A DNA stretch of 64,000 nt from Terriglobales bacterium (GCA_035764005.1 DASTZZ010000111.1:1-64000); one strand, 5' to 3'; positions 36,347 to 45,394 are shown, counted from the stretch's first letter. A program made the numbers and translations. Notes: generated by a model from the sequence alone, not told the origin.

Positions 36347-37429
36347 TCAATTCTTTTTCGCGCCTACACCTACCTGAATCTGTGCGGCGATAGCCTCTCC
36401 TAAGTCGCTGGTACGCGCATTTCCTCCGATGTCGGGAGTCCGCACCTCGCCGCTTGCCAGTACATCGACAATGGCTTTTTCAATCGCGTCAGCCGCGGCG
36501 GATTGTCCCAAATGACTAAGCATCATCGCCCCTGACCAAATCTGCGCCACAGGATTGGCAATCTGCTTGCCCGCAATGTCAGGAGCCGATCCGTGCACCG
36601 GTTCGAACATAGATGGAAACTCGTGTTCCGGATTGAGATTCGCGGACGGCGCGAGCCCCATTGAGCCAACGACACCAGCGCCCAGATCGGACAAAATATC
36701 GCCGAACAGGTTCGATGCAACCACAACATCAAACCAATCCGGGTGACGTACGAAATGTGCGCTCAAGATGTCCATCAGATACTGATCGGCTTTTACCTCT
36801 GGGTACTCCCGTGACATGGCAACAAAGCGCTCGTCCCAAAATGGCATACTGAACACAAGGCCATTTGACTTAGTGGCTGACGTAACGTGCTTTTTGCGCT
36901 TCTGCGCAAGTTCGAACGCGAAACGCATTACGCGGTCGCAGCCTCTGCGGGTAAACACGCTTTCCTGGATCACTATCTCTTCGGCTGTATTGCGAAACAT
37001 ACGGCCGCCCGCTTCAGAGTACTCGCCCTCGTTGTTTTCCCGGACAATGCAGAAATCGATCTGTCCTGGCAGAAAATCTTTCAGCGGGGTATCAATTCCG
37101 GGCAAGAGTCTGCAAGGCCGTAGATTCACGTATTGTTGAAAATTTCGTCGGATGGGAATCAACAAACCCCATAAGGAAATGTGATCGGGTACGCGGGGGC
37201 TGCCAATTGCGCCAAGATATATCGCGTCATAACGCTTCAATTGTTCGAAACCGTCAGCGGGCATCATCTGGCCGCTTTTGAGAAAACGGTCGCAGCTCCA
37301 ATCGAAGTGTTGCCAGGAGAAGCCTATGTCGAAGAGACGGCCGGCGGTTTCCAGGACGCGCATACCTTCAGGAACTACCTCCCGCCCAATACCGTCACCC
37401 TCAATTACCGCAATCTTGTACTGTTTCAA
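36347..37429 (-). CDS. D-malate/tartrate/isopropylmalate-type dehydrogenase
   Basis: A 360-residue cytosolic NAD-dependent beta-decarboxylating dehydrogenase. Landmarks are AVIEGDGIGREVVPEG, YVNLRPCRLLPG, the substrate/metal loop VRENNEGEYSEAGGR, ATKSNGL, VVASNLFGDILSDLGAG and FEPVHGSAPDIAGK. These match DmlA and TtuC (D-malate and tartrate dehydrogenases) more closely than LeuB. No leuC/leuD neighbours are present, which also argues for catabolism. It is 41 bp downstream of the second MmgE/PrpD gene on the same strand. It would oxidise a 2-hydroxy dicarboxylate to a keto acid and CO2. Confidence 0.9.
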   Translation of the reverse strand: MKQYKIAVIEGDGIGREVVPEGMRVLETAGRLFDIGFSWQHFDWSCDRFLKSGQMMPADGFEQLKRYDAIYLGAIGSPRVPDHISLWGLLIPIRRNFQQYVNLRPCRLLPGIDTPLKDFLPGQIDFCIVRENNEGEYSEAGGRMFRNTAEEIVIQESVFTRRGCDRVMRFAFELAQKRKKHVTSATKSNGLVFSMPFWDERFVAMSREYPEVKADQYLMDILSAHFVRHPDWFDVVVASNLFGDILSDLGAGVVGSMGLAPSANLNPEHEFPSMFEPVHGSAPDIAGKQIANPVAQIWSGAMMLSHLGQSAAADAIEKAIVDVLASGEVRTPDIGGNARTSDLGEAIAAQIQVGVGAKKN

Positions 37430-37440
37430 GGATGCCCCTC

Positions 37441-37457
37441 ATTAAGTCAAAATGAAG
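37441..37457. promoter_or_regulatory. Degenerate PmrA/QseB-type box 7
   Basis: ATTAAG-tcaaa-ATGAAG, immediately upstream of the dehydrogenase start (37429). One half-site deviates, and the position is close for an activator. It is kept because other degenerate copies show the same TGAAG variant. Confidence 0.4.
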
Positions 37458-37470
37458 TAGTCAAATGAAG

Positions 37471-38985
37471 CTAGCTGCTACATAAATCTGCAAGGCGGCG
37501 CATGTCTGGCTGTGATTCCAGTGTGCGCACCAGTTCGACAATTTGCTTAGCCTTTGATTGAGGCCAGTGCGCGAACTCCGCGCAACCGTAGAATTTCTCC
37601 GCGACTTCCCTATAAGTCATCGGATTTGCCGGGCTCCCCTTAGCAAAGTCGATTCGCCCACTAATGACGCGTCCATCTTTGAGATGGATCTTAATCAGCG
37701 TAGTCATTTTGTCGAAGCCTGCTGCTTCGGCCTGTGGATCTACATAGAAGCGGATTCGGCGGATCATCGCCTGCACATCAGGTCGATTGACCACCGCGTC
37801 TGTAAACTGCGGCAGTCCGGCCTTTCCTTCGAGGAGCAGGATTGCGACACAAAATTCCATACTGAATTTCGCCTGGAGCGCATTCTTTGGATCGTGGTGA
37901 ATCAGTGCGTTGGGCAGGTTGTGGTTGGTACCAACTTCGACCTGTTCCACGTCCGCGGCATTGATGTGTTCCGTGCGGATCAGGTGCAACATCTCAGTCA
38001 TAGCCGGATGAGTAAGTGAACCGGATGGAAACGGCTTGATAGAAATGCCGGGCGATGCAAACGTCCAAGGCTTTCCCAGCTTGTCCATGATTGCGCTGGG
38101 ATCGTAGGTGCCCCCAAACGCATGAAAGAAGCCTCGAGGTGCCTCGAGGATGCTATCAGCGCTGGTCCAACCCAAATCGGTTAATTCGGCAGAAAAGACG
38201 CCGATTTCTGCAGCATGGCCAGCATGGAATGGCTTCATCATCGTGCCGAAGTTCTCACGTAGACCGCTGGCTTGACTCGCGGCGATCCCAAACGCGCGCT
38301 CAATGTTGCTAGGATCGAAGCCGCGCAACTTTGCGCAAGCGGCGATGCTGCCAAATACTCCGCAAGTCCCGGTCGAGTGAAACCCATCTTCGTAGTGACG
38401 CGGGGCGATCGCTTCGGCGATCTTGGTTTCTACCTCGACACCAAGATGATAGGCGAGCATCAAATCTCGGCCGCTCTTATTCCCGATTTGCGCGATCGCA
38501 AATGCCGCAGGGAGTACCGGCACCGTAGGATGCGTGAGCAGGCCGTAAACCCGGTCCTTGGCCGCCGATAGTTGCGTGTCGTCAAAGTCCTCGACGTGAA
38601 TGGCTACTCCATTCACAAAGGCGGCAAACCTTGGAGGGAGCTTGTTCGCTTTGCCCATCACGGTCGCAGCGCTGTTGCCGAATTCTAGCGACTGCATGTA
38701 GCGGTGCAAAATGTCGGCGGTCTGCAGCATCGAACCGGCAAGCGCAAGGCCGATACCGTCGAGTAAGGACTTCTTTCCCAGATCAATAACTTCGGAAGGG
38801 ATATCCGCGAGTTGCGTACGGAATACAAAATCAGCTACATACCTGGTTAGACCAGTGACTTGCGGAAATGGCGGCGGACAAGGTGAGGTTGTGGACTCCT
38901 CAGCTGATCCAGTCACCGCATTGGCGCATAGTGAAAGTCCCGCTCCGGCGTTGAGCGTAGTCCGCACAAAAGTCCGTCTGTTCAT
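37471..38985 (-). CDS. Tat-exported MmgE/PrpD family protein (copy 2)
   Basis: A 504-residue MmgE/PrpD protein. It begins MNRRTFVRTTLNAGAGLSLCANAV, a twin-arginine signal, so it too should be exported. Family features include KKSLLDGIGLALAGS, HVEDFDD, LTHPTVPVLPAAFAIA and FHSTGTCGVFGSIAA. It is only distantly similar to copy 1 (23033), so this is not a recent duplication. It is co-directional with, and close to, the dehydrogenase gene, which suggests successive steps on a carboxylate, though one would be periplasmic and the other cytosolic. Reaction not known. Confidence 0.88.
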   Translation of the reverse strand: MNRRTFVRTTLNAGAGLSLCANAVTGSAEESTTSPCPPPFPQVTGLTRYVADFVFRTQLADIPSEVIDLGKKSLLDGIGLALAGSMLQTADILHRYMQSLEFGNSAATVMGKANKLPPRFAAFVNGVAIHVEDFDDTQLSAAKDRVYGLLTHPTVPVLPAAFAIAQIGNKSGRDLMLAYHLGVEVETKIAEAIAPRHYEDGFHSTGTCGVFGSIAACAKLRGFDPSNIERAFGIAASQASGLRENFGTMMKPFHAGHAAEIGVFSAELTDLGWTSADSILEAPRGFFHAFGGTYDPSAIMDKLGKPWTFASPGISIKPFPSGSLTHPAMTEMLHLIRTEHINAADVEQVEVGTNHNLPNALIHHDPKNALQAKFSMEFCVAILLLEGKAGLPQFTDAVVNRPDVQAMIRRIRFYVDPQAEAAGFDKMTTLIKIHLKDGRVISGRIDFAKGSPANPMTYREVAEKFYGCAEFAHWPQSKAKQIVELVRTLESQPDMRRLADLCSS

Positions 38986-39287
38986 GTATCTCCCGGCACT
39001 CTAACTGCAGCAGCAGCTTAGCGATACTCTGGACCTGTTCCTACGAAGCATCAGTGCTCCGAATCGCCGTATTACCTATAAGGCAAACTTCCCCTGCCGC
39101 AGACGGAGCCTGGGTCGCGGTAATAGGATCGGCTCATTGATATTGTAGAGGACACGCTATTGGCGCTGAGTTGCTCTGATTGTATTCGGCGCCGCTTACT
39201 ACGGTGTGCAGCAGCACGGATACGCTTTGGCCCCTCATAAGCGATATAACTCGTCGCGGTGCTTAACAGCGTGCGGATCAATAAAGG
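38986..39287. other. Intergenic region, nothing recognised
   Basis: These 302 nt separate two minus-strand genes. I see no gene, no clear hairpin terminator and no ATTAAK-N5-CTTAAK element. Confidence 0.4.
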
Positions 39288-40298
39288 CTACTCGACTGTT
39301 TCATACACCCGCACTTGCGCAGATTCGTTCGCATGATGAGGAACGGCCACATAGTATCGGTGCAATTCAGGAATCAGAATCGCAGTCTTGGCGCGAAAGG
39401 CTGTAGGAACTTTGCCAATCTGCTGATAATGATCGGCATCCTGCTGCTGAAAAACATCGACGAATTCACTTCCTGCGAAGTAAATCCGCTTTTGCGCGGC
39501 GTCGTACACCATGTCATCCGTCATCGAGGCTGCGGGCAAGTTGGCTACAACTTTACCCGAATCAGTGTCGAGAACGATGAACTTCCCCGGCTCGCGAGTG
39601 CCGACAAATAATCTATGGTCCACCTCGTCGAGAGCCATGCTGGTGGGCTTTTTGGCAACATCGGCAATCGACCAAGTGGCCATCAAGGCGTGCGTTTTGC
39701 GGTCGTAGACCTGCACCTCAGCTTTGCCGCGTATGTTCACAAGCAGCCGCGGGCTCGACCTCTCCAATCTCACCGCCTCCACATCGTCGCTGTTGATGTC
39801 GATGTCTCCGACCTGTTTTGCCGACGTGGTATCCACAATGGCAATGTGAGAATCTGGCAAGTGAGCGTCTTTCCCGGTCTCGACGATATACAAATACTTT
39901 GTCTCTGGGTCGTAGGTGCTCGAATCCGCTCCTTCTTTTACCTTGATCGTGCCTACCGGCTGATAGGACTCGGCATTGTATATCTTCACTTCTCCTAAAT
40001 CGCCGTCTATTACGAAGAGCTTGTTCAAGTCCGACCTGTAGACCATCGAATGTGGGGCCTTCAGTCCATCAATGGTATGAATTAACTTATTCGTATTTAG
40101 ATCAAATACCAGTACCTTCTCGTTTTCCTCGGCGGTAGAGAAGAGACGATGATCTTTCAAGTCCACCGCGAAATGGTCGAAATCACCGTCGTGCAACTGT
40201 GGGAGCGGGATGGTGTGCACCAACTTGAGGGGACTCTTCTTGCCCGGCAGAGATATCAACGATGCTGAAAGTAAGAGTGCAAATATAGCTGTCTTCAT
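39288..40298 (-). CDS. Exported YncE-like (YVTN) beta-propeller protein
   Basis: A 336-residue exported propeller. A short signal (MKTAIFALLLSASLISLPG) precedes about seven blades with recurring patterns such as VFDLNTNKLIHTIDGLKAPHSMV, VKIYNAESYQPVGTIKVK and IVDTTSAKQVGDIDIN. Proteins of this type are ligand or protein-binding scaffolds without a known catalytic site. It diverges from the MFS gene at 40526 across a degenerate box. Two similar propellers occur nearby (42059 and 44146). Confidence 0.87.
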   Translation of the reverse strand: MKTAIFALLLSASLISLPGKKSPLKLVHTIPLPQLHDGDFDHFAVDLKDHRLFSTAEENEKVLVFDLNTNKLIHTIDGLKAPHSMVYRSDLNKLFVIDGDLGEVKIYNAESYQPVGTIKVKEGADSSTYDPETKYLYIVETGKDAHLPDSHIAIVDTTSAKQVGDIDINSDDVEAVRLERSSPRLLVNIRGKAEVQVYDRKTHALMATWSIADVAKKPTSMALDEVDHRLFVGTREPGKFIVLDTDSGKVVANLPAASMTDDMVYDAAQKRIYFAGSEFVDVFQQQDADHYQQIGKVPTAFRAKTAILIPELHRYYVAVPHHANESAQVRVYETVE

Positions 40299-40373
40299 GG
40301 TTCACCTCTTAGTCTTGGTTAAAGAGAAGCAACATGCGGCAAACGTAGGTGCTGGATATCATCAACACTCAAC

Positions 40374-40390
40374 CTGAAGACAACCTTAAA
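40374..40390. promoter_or_regulatory. Degenerate PmrA/QseB-type box 6
   Basis: CTGAAG-acaac-CTTAAA between the divergent propeller (40298) and MFS (40526) genes. Spacing matches the perfect boxes but both half-sites deviate at one position. Confidence 0.4.
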
Positions 40391-40525
40391 ACAGCATTCA
40401 CAGATATCAAGCGTGCAGCCCTCATTTGGCTGGCGCTCTTCAAGTGGCTGGATTATAACGTTGCTTGCAAAAAGGCCTGGTGGCGCAAAGGCTCGTTCAT
40501 CTGCGTCTGGATAGAGGTACCCCAC

Positions 40526-41917
40526 ATGTACGAAGAGAGTCCGAACGAAAAGCGCCCGACGCATATCCGATGGTGGATTTGGGCATGCGTTGTGATGATA
40601 ACGATCCTCACTTATTTGGACCGGCTCAACCTCGGAATTGCCGGCAAATACATCCAGGATGAGCTTTCGTTGAGCACGCACATGATGGGTTGGGTGCTCA
40701 GTGCATTTTTACTCGGGTATTCCATCTTCCAAGTACCCGGCGGCTGGGCGAGTGACCGCTTTGGGGCTAAGAACGTTCTCACAGTTGCCGTCGTACTCTG
40801 GTCCGTTTTTACTGCTCTTACTGGTCTTGCTCCGCGGCTTCCGATAAGCGCATGGATTGGCGCCGCCGGATCGTTGATGCTGGTCCGTTTTCTTGTCGGT
40901 GTGGGCGAGGCAGCGACCGCGCCCAGCAGCAACAAATTAATCTCCAACTGGATCGGTTCGCATCAGCATGGAATCGGCAGCAGCGCCTTCGTGATGGGAA
41001 TCGGCGTAGGCGGCGCCCTCACACCGCCATTCATCGCCTGGGCGATGCAGCGATGGGGCTGGCGCTCGACTTTCTACCTTTCTGGAATTCTGGGGCTCGT
41101 GATCGCGCTGATTTGGCACTGGTACGTAACCGACTCCCCCGAGACAAATCGTCGCGTCAACGCGGAGGAGCTCGCGATGATCCGCAGAACGCGCCACCGC
41201 GATTCCGCCACAAAGCCGGGATCTCGCGCTCCTTGGCGTCAGATGTTGTCGAAGTGGTCAGTTTGGGGAGTGCTGCTGGGTTACATGTGTCAAGGATTCC
41301 CGATCTACTTCTTCCATACGTGGTTCTTCATCTATCTGGTACGAGTGCGGCACTTGAGTCTGACGCAGGGAGGTTTGTGGGGCTCGACGCCATATCTCGC
41401 GATTGCCGTGCTTGCTCCAGCAGGCGGCTGGTTTTCTGATCGGGCGGTTAAGAAAATCGGAAAACGAATGGGACGCCGGCTAGCAGTTTTTATCGGCATG
41501 TTTGGATCTTCAATCCTGATGTGGGCAGGAGCAGCCGCTTCCAGCAGCAGGCTTGCCATCTCCCTGCTCGCTCTCGGGGCTGGCCTCAATATCTTCGCGG
41601 CAACGACCTACTGGGCGACCTGCATAGATTTGACCGAGCAATACACCGGCTCACTTTCAGGACTTATGAACACGTTCGGCAACTTCGGAGGTTGGCTCTC
41701 TCCCATTGTCACTGCATATGTCGCTACTCGGTTTGGATGGAATCGTGCCATTGACTGCGCGGCCATTGTTTCCATGGCGTCGGCGTTCTGCTTCCTGCTA
41801 GTCCGGGCCGATGAAAAGGTCGACATAGTGTCAGCTCAGGTTGCCGCAGCCAAATCATCGATGGTTGAGGCAGTCGTATCTAGCCAGATCTCCGACGTTG
41901 CCGCTCGCAAGCCATGA
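40526..41917 (+). CDS. MFS transporter, anion:cation symporter (ACS)-like
   Basis: A transporter of about 463 residues with 12 predicted helices. TYLDRLNLGIAGKYI near the N-terminus, the loop GGWASDRFGAKN and GVGEAATAPSSNKLI are typical of the ACS family that carries tartrate, glucarate, galactonate and phthalate. I use ATG 40526 with GAGG 8 nt upstream. The frame is open back to 40349, but that part reads through the intergenic region and box 6. In context it would import the carboxylate handled by the MmgE/PrpD and dehydrogenase enzymes. Confidence 0.9.
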   Translation: MYEESPNEKRPTHIRWWIWACVVMITILTYLDRLNLGIAGKYIQDELSLSTHMMGWVLSAFLLGYSIFQVPGGWASDRFGAKNVLTVAVVLWSVFTALTGLAPRLPISAWIGAAGSLMLVRFLVGVGEAATAPSSNKLISNWIGSHQHGIGSSAFVMGIGVGGALTPPFIAWAMQRWGWRSTFYLSGILGLVIALIWHWYVTDSPETNRRVNAEELAMIRRTRHRDSATKPGSRAPWRQMLSKWSVWGVLLGYMCQGFPIYFFHTWFFIYLVRVRHLSLTQGGLWGSTPYLAIAVLAPAGGWFSDRAVKKIGKRMGRRLAVFIGMFGSSILMWAGAAASSSRLAISLLALGAGLNIFAATTYWATCIDLTEQYTGSLSGLMNTFGNFGGWLSPIVTAYVATRFGWNRAIDCAAIVSMASAFCFLLVRADEKVDIVSAQVAAAKSSMVEAVVSSQISDVAARKP

Positions 41918-42058
41918 AGGATTATCTTGAGCATCGACACGTCCACGTGGCTGAACAGATTTCGGCAGCAACTTCACCATGCCTAAATGCCGGATGGCAA
42001 AAATCAGAAATGCACCTCGCTCAGTCCGACTTTTCAGGGGACGACAAAGGCCACAACG

Positions 42059-43233
42059 ATGCGACTACGACTCCTTTCAACATCTCTAGTTTTCGCTGCC
42101 GGCATTCGGCTCTGGACCGGCGTGGCTGTTGCTCAAGACAATCTGCGGCTATACGTCGGCAGCAGCCGAGGCGACGATGTCGACGTCATCGACATGGGCT
42201 CTCTGAAGGTAATTGGCGATATTAAAGCGGAGAGCGTGTCCACGGAGTTTGTGTGGAACCGACCGGCCACTGGCTCTTCCTGACCGTCGAATCAGATCAC
42301 ACTTTGAGAATCGTGAATGCCGCAACCTTGAAGACAGCGGCAGTGGTGAAACTCAGCGGAAAGCCTAACGAATGTGCAGTTACTCCAAACGGTAAGTATG
42401 TAGTAGTGCCAATCCGGGACGGGGATTCGGTCCAAATCGTCGATGCTCCAGCGCGTAACGTCGTGGCATCTCTTCCGATCAAGGAGCCTCACAATGCGTT
42501 GAATACCGGAAGCAACCGCTACACCTACGTGAGTTCCATGGGTTCAGATGAGATCGACGTGATCGATCTAGAACAAATGCAATTCTCAGAACATATTCCG
42601 GTCGGCGGTAGGCCCCGACCCTATGTAGTTTCACGGGATGGGCGAAAAATGTATGTGGCGTTGTCAGACCTGCAAGGCTTCAGCATCCTCGACCTCCCTT
42701 CCAAAACCGTTGTTGGGAAGGTGACGATACCCTCCATGCATCACAAGCTACATCCCTGGAAATTTGAGACTCAGGATACCTTGACTCATGGCCTTGCTCT
42801 GACTCCAGACGGAGAAGAGCTCTGGGTTACGAGCTTGCTTGATAACAGTGTCTATATTTATGACCTTCGCAGCAATAAAGTAGTCGGCAAGGTGCGAACC
42901 GGAATAGGTCCAAACTGGGTCGTCATTACGCCGGACGGAAAGTACGTCTGCGTCAGCAGCACTGACACGGATACGGTTTCCATTATCGACACCGCAGCTC
43001 GCCGTGAAGTCGCCCGTATCAAGGTTGGAGAGGTTCCGAAGAGACTAGCATTAGCGCCTGCTTTCTTCGAAAGCCAAGGCCGATTCAACCAGCCACAAAG
43101 CCAGTTTAGAACGCTCGAACGCAGCTCGAAGCTGAATTTATCTCTCGGTAGGATCATCAACCGCGAGTCGATAATCGAGTACGCGCCATACATCAGCGAT
43201 GATCTTTCACTTCTATTTCGATTGCTTCGATAG
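42059..43233 (+). pseudogene. Frameshifted YVTN beta-propeller protein
   Basis: Two frames make one gene. The first (from ATG 42059: signal RLRLLSTSLVFAAGIRLW, then LRLYVGSSRGDDVDVIDMG) ends at 42283. The second continues the propeller with RVHGVCVEPTGHWLFLTVES and runs to 43233. Restoring one base at about 42227-42232 joins GDIKA to ERVHGV perfectly, so a single-base deletion is the cause, either genuine or a sequencing error. The second frame has an internal GTG at 42253. The last 57 codons do not look like propeller and overlap the convergent cupin gene by 41 bp, so the 3' end may also be altered. It follows the MFS gene by 141 bp. Confidence 0.8.
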
Positions 43234-43546
43234 GTTCATCGGCCAGATTTTCGAGAATGTGTTGTCGAGCCGGAGCCCACACTACATCTCCCCCCTTGTG
43301 GAACACCTCCTTTGCAGTTCCATCGGGCGAAATGCTGCGTTCGTGCACATCAGTTAAATAAACGACCACGCCTCTACGATGGGAATGCATTGGCGTCCTG
43401 GAATGAGGTGGATGGATGTAGCGTCGGACGATGACTTGATCGTTATCTATTTCAGTCTTGCTTTGCTGTTGCGACGGCTGATTGTTCTGTGCGGCAGCAC
43501 CAAACGCCAGAATGCACAACCCTACGAGAGCTATCAGCTTCTTCAT
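43193..43546 (-). CDS. Exported small cupin-domain protein
   Basis: A 117-residue protein. A signal peptide (MKKLIALVGLCILAFGAAAQ) is followed by one cupin barrel with metal-type motif HPPHSRTPMHSHRRGVVVYLTD and second motif HKGGDVVWAPARQHILENL. The start ATG 43546 is preceded by GAGGAG. The upstream part of the frame (to 43597) is not supported. Small cupins of this type bind a metal and may act as sensors or enzymes; nothing identifies the ligand. It is co-directional with the cytochrome c gene after 90 bp. Confidence 0.82.
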   Translation of the reverse strand: MKKLIALVGLCILAFGAAAQNNQPSQQQSKTEIDNDQVIVRRYIHPPHSRTPMHSHRRGVVVYLTDVHERSISPDGTAKEVFHKGGDVVWAPARQHILENLADEPIEAIEIEVKDHR

Positions 43547-43636
43547 GGCAACTCCTCTTTCCTGGATTGAGTGGCAGACGGAACGCATTCTCGTCACTTC
43601 CGCTCGGGAATACGTTTCGTTTCGGATTGTTCCGAT

Positions 43637-44047
43637 TTATCGCTTACCACTGCGCTCCCGAAAAGGCGCAATACTATGGGCCGTTCGATTGCTTCGCAAG
43701 CTACGGACATACACAACTAACGAATTGATTTCGTCATCGCTCATCACGTACTTAAAAGGAGGCATGTTGCTCTTGCCTCCCTTAATTACAGATGCAAGCT
43801 CTTTATCGGAGTGTCTTTGCACAGCAGCTGACCGGAGATTCTTTACCTTTAGGCTCTTTCCCGCCTCGGTATCGCCCCTGCCATCCTCGCCGTGACATTT
43901 GGAGCAGCGCTGTTTGAAAACCGTTTGCGCGGGTTCTGACGCTTCATTCGGCGCAGCTCTTGCACCGACGGTATTTGCCAGCAGCAAAATTGCCAACCAA
44001 GTGATTGTGGCGATTCTCATTGCGCCGTTTACTACTCTTCTCCGCAA
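43637..44047 (-). CDS. Periplasmic mono-haem cytochrome c
   Basis: A 136-residue class I cytochrome c. A signal peptide (about 10-31, TITWLAILLLANTVGARA) is followed by haem motif CSKCH (about 48-52) and an axial Met candidate in KSNMPPFKY. TTG 44047 is used because GAGGAGG stands about 5 nt upstream; ATG 44020 is the alternative. It would carry electrons for a periplasmic oxidation, consistent with the Tat-exported enzymes in the island. Confidence 0.88.
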   Translation of the reverse strand: MRRRVVNGAMRIATITWLAILLLANTVGARAAPNEASEPAQTVFKQRCSKCHGEDGRGDTEAGKSLKVKNLRSAAVQRHSDKELASVIKGGKSNMPPFKYVMSDDEINSLVVYVRSLRSNRTAHSIAPFRERSGKR

Positions 44048-44145
44048 TTCGCCTCCTCTTCACCCCCGGAGGAGCGTAACAACGTTACGCTCCCAGGAGC
44101 CACAGTAAAAGAAGATCTACTCACTTTCGCCGGACACGAATAGGG

Positions 44146-45186
44146 TTATTTCCCATGCTTACTCGCTGCAATCACCAGCATGGAAGCCGAACCGGGAACC
44201 ACCGAGGGCCGAGGATGCGCTGTAGGGTCGCCATTGAACTTCGCCGCGGGCAGAAAAATCTGGTGCTTTCCTGGATCCAGCGCCATAGTCTTGGAACCTG
44301 CGGGCGACGACAGATTCTGAACGACCAAGTACTTTCCGCCGACTCCTTTGCGTATCACCGTTAGCTTGCCCTCGCCGGCGGAGGCAAATACGTAACCGGT
44401 TTCAGGATCGTAGGCCACCGCATCGCAATCGTCGCCGATGGGAAGTGTTTGGGTGACTTTGCCGGAATCGGCGTTCACCACTGCGAGCACCTTGTTGTCG
44501 CAGGCTGCAAACAGAGTTCGACTCTTGCGGTCGATGGCAAGACCGCTCGGCTCTTCACAGCCGGTGAGCTTCCAGGTGTCCTTTACCTGCTTGCTGGCGG
44601 CATCGACATGGACAATAGAACTCTTGTCTTCAATATTGATGTACATGCTGCCTTTACCGTCATACACCGCGAATTCCGGCTTTCCCGGCATGGGAATCGT
44701 AGCGACCACCTGCCGGCTTGAGGCGTCGATCACCGTAGACGAGCTGCTCTTTCCATTTTGAACAAACACCAGTTTGTCGTCGGGATCGTAAACGATGGAA
44801 TCCGGATTGCCTCCGGTATCGATTTTTTGCTGGGCCTTGAGTGTCTGAAGATCAAAAACGGTGACCTTGTTCTCGCCGCCGTCACTCACAAAGCCGACGC
44901 CGAGCTCCGGAGCCAGCGCGATCCCATGCACGCCGGGAGTATCGGCGACCTCGCCTATCGATTGACCTGAGTCCGCATTCAGAACAGCAACATGGCTGGT
45001 TCGAGACAAAAACAGCCGACGGCTCTGGTTATCAACGATCAGGTAATCCCACCGGCCTTCTCCGGCCAACGGAAACTTATTCACCACTTTGAATGGGCTG
45101 GCTCCGTGTACGTCAGCGGCGCTGATCGACAAGGCGGTCAACATCGAGCAAATCACGACTAACAACATTTTGGGAATTCGTGGCAT
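44146..45186 (-). CDS. Exported YncE-like (YVTN) beta-propeller protein
   Basis: A 346-residue exported propeller. A signal peptide (MLLVVICSMLTALSISAADV) precedes blades such as HVAVLNADSGQSIGEVADTPGV, VTVFDLQTLKAQQKIDTGG and VIDASSRQVVATIPMPGKPE. It is a clear relative of the protein at 39288. A perfect PmrA/QseB-type box ends 48 bp upstream of the ATG. Role unknown; probably a periplasmic binding or quality-control scaffold, by analogy with YncE. Confidence 0.88.
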   Translation of the reverse strand: MPRIPKMLLVVICSMLTALSISAADVHGASPFKVVNKFPLAGEGRWDYLIVDNQSRRLFLSRTSHVAVLNADSGQSIGEVADTPGVHGIALAPELGVGFVSDGGENKVTVFDLQTLKAQQKIDTGGNPDSIVYDPDDKLVFVQNGKSSSSTVIDASSRQVVATIPMPGKPEFAVYDGKGSMYINIEDKSSIVHVDAASKQVKDTWKLTGCEEPSGLAIDRKSRTLFAACDNKVLAVVNADSGKVTQTLPIGDDCDAVAYDPETGYVFASAGEGKLTVIRKGVGGKYLVVQNLSSPAGSKTMALDPGKHQIFLPAAKFNGDPTAHPRPSVVPGSASMLVIAASKHGK

Positions 45187-45213
45187 GGTCTCCTCGTTTA
45201 TCTATCTGCGTAC

Positions 45214-45229
45214 GGGACCATAACAGTGA
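45214..45229. repeat. 16-bp repeat shared with 13678-13693
   Basis: GGGACCATAACAGTGA occurs here, right beside box 5, and exactly again in the junction region at 13678-13693, where an ATTAAG directly precedes it. It may be part of a promoter or a chance match. Confidence 0.35.
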
Positions 45230-45233
45230 AAAG

Positions 45234-45250
45234 ATTAAGAAATGCTTAAG
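45234..45250. promoter_or_regulatory. PmrA/QseB-type box 5
   Basis: ATTAAG-aaatg-CTTAAG, 48 bp upstream of the propeller gene starting at 45186. The half-sites are identical to boxes 1 and 4. Confidence 0.75.
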
Positions 45251-45342
45251 GCCGACGTGTATCCTTCATCCAAGCTATGGCGCGGAGATGACCGTTAGCG
45301 TATACGTCGCTGCGAAACGCAGTCTGCGCAAAACCGCGACTT

Positions 45343-45359
45343 CTTAAGCTCCGCTTCAT
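45343..45359. promoter_or_regulatory. Degenerate PmrA/QseB-type box 8
   Basis: CTTAAG-ctccg-CTTCAT; its complement is ATGAAG-N5-CTTAAG, the same variant as box 7. It ends 36 bp before the start of the MFS gene at 45395. Confidence 0.42.
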
Positions 45360-45394
45360 GTAGCGATGAATACCGTTCGAGGAGTTGGCCTCAA

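Noticed and set aside
40349-40525. N-terminal extension of the MFS transporter
   Set aside because: The extension overlaps the divergent promoter region and box 6; ATG 40526 with GAGG upstream fits the family's N-terminus.
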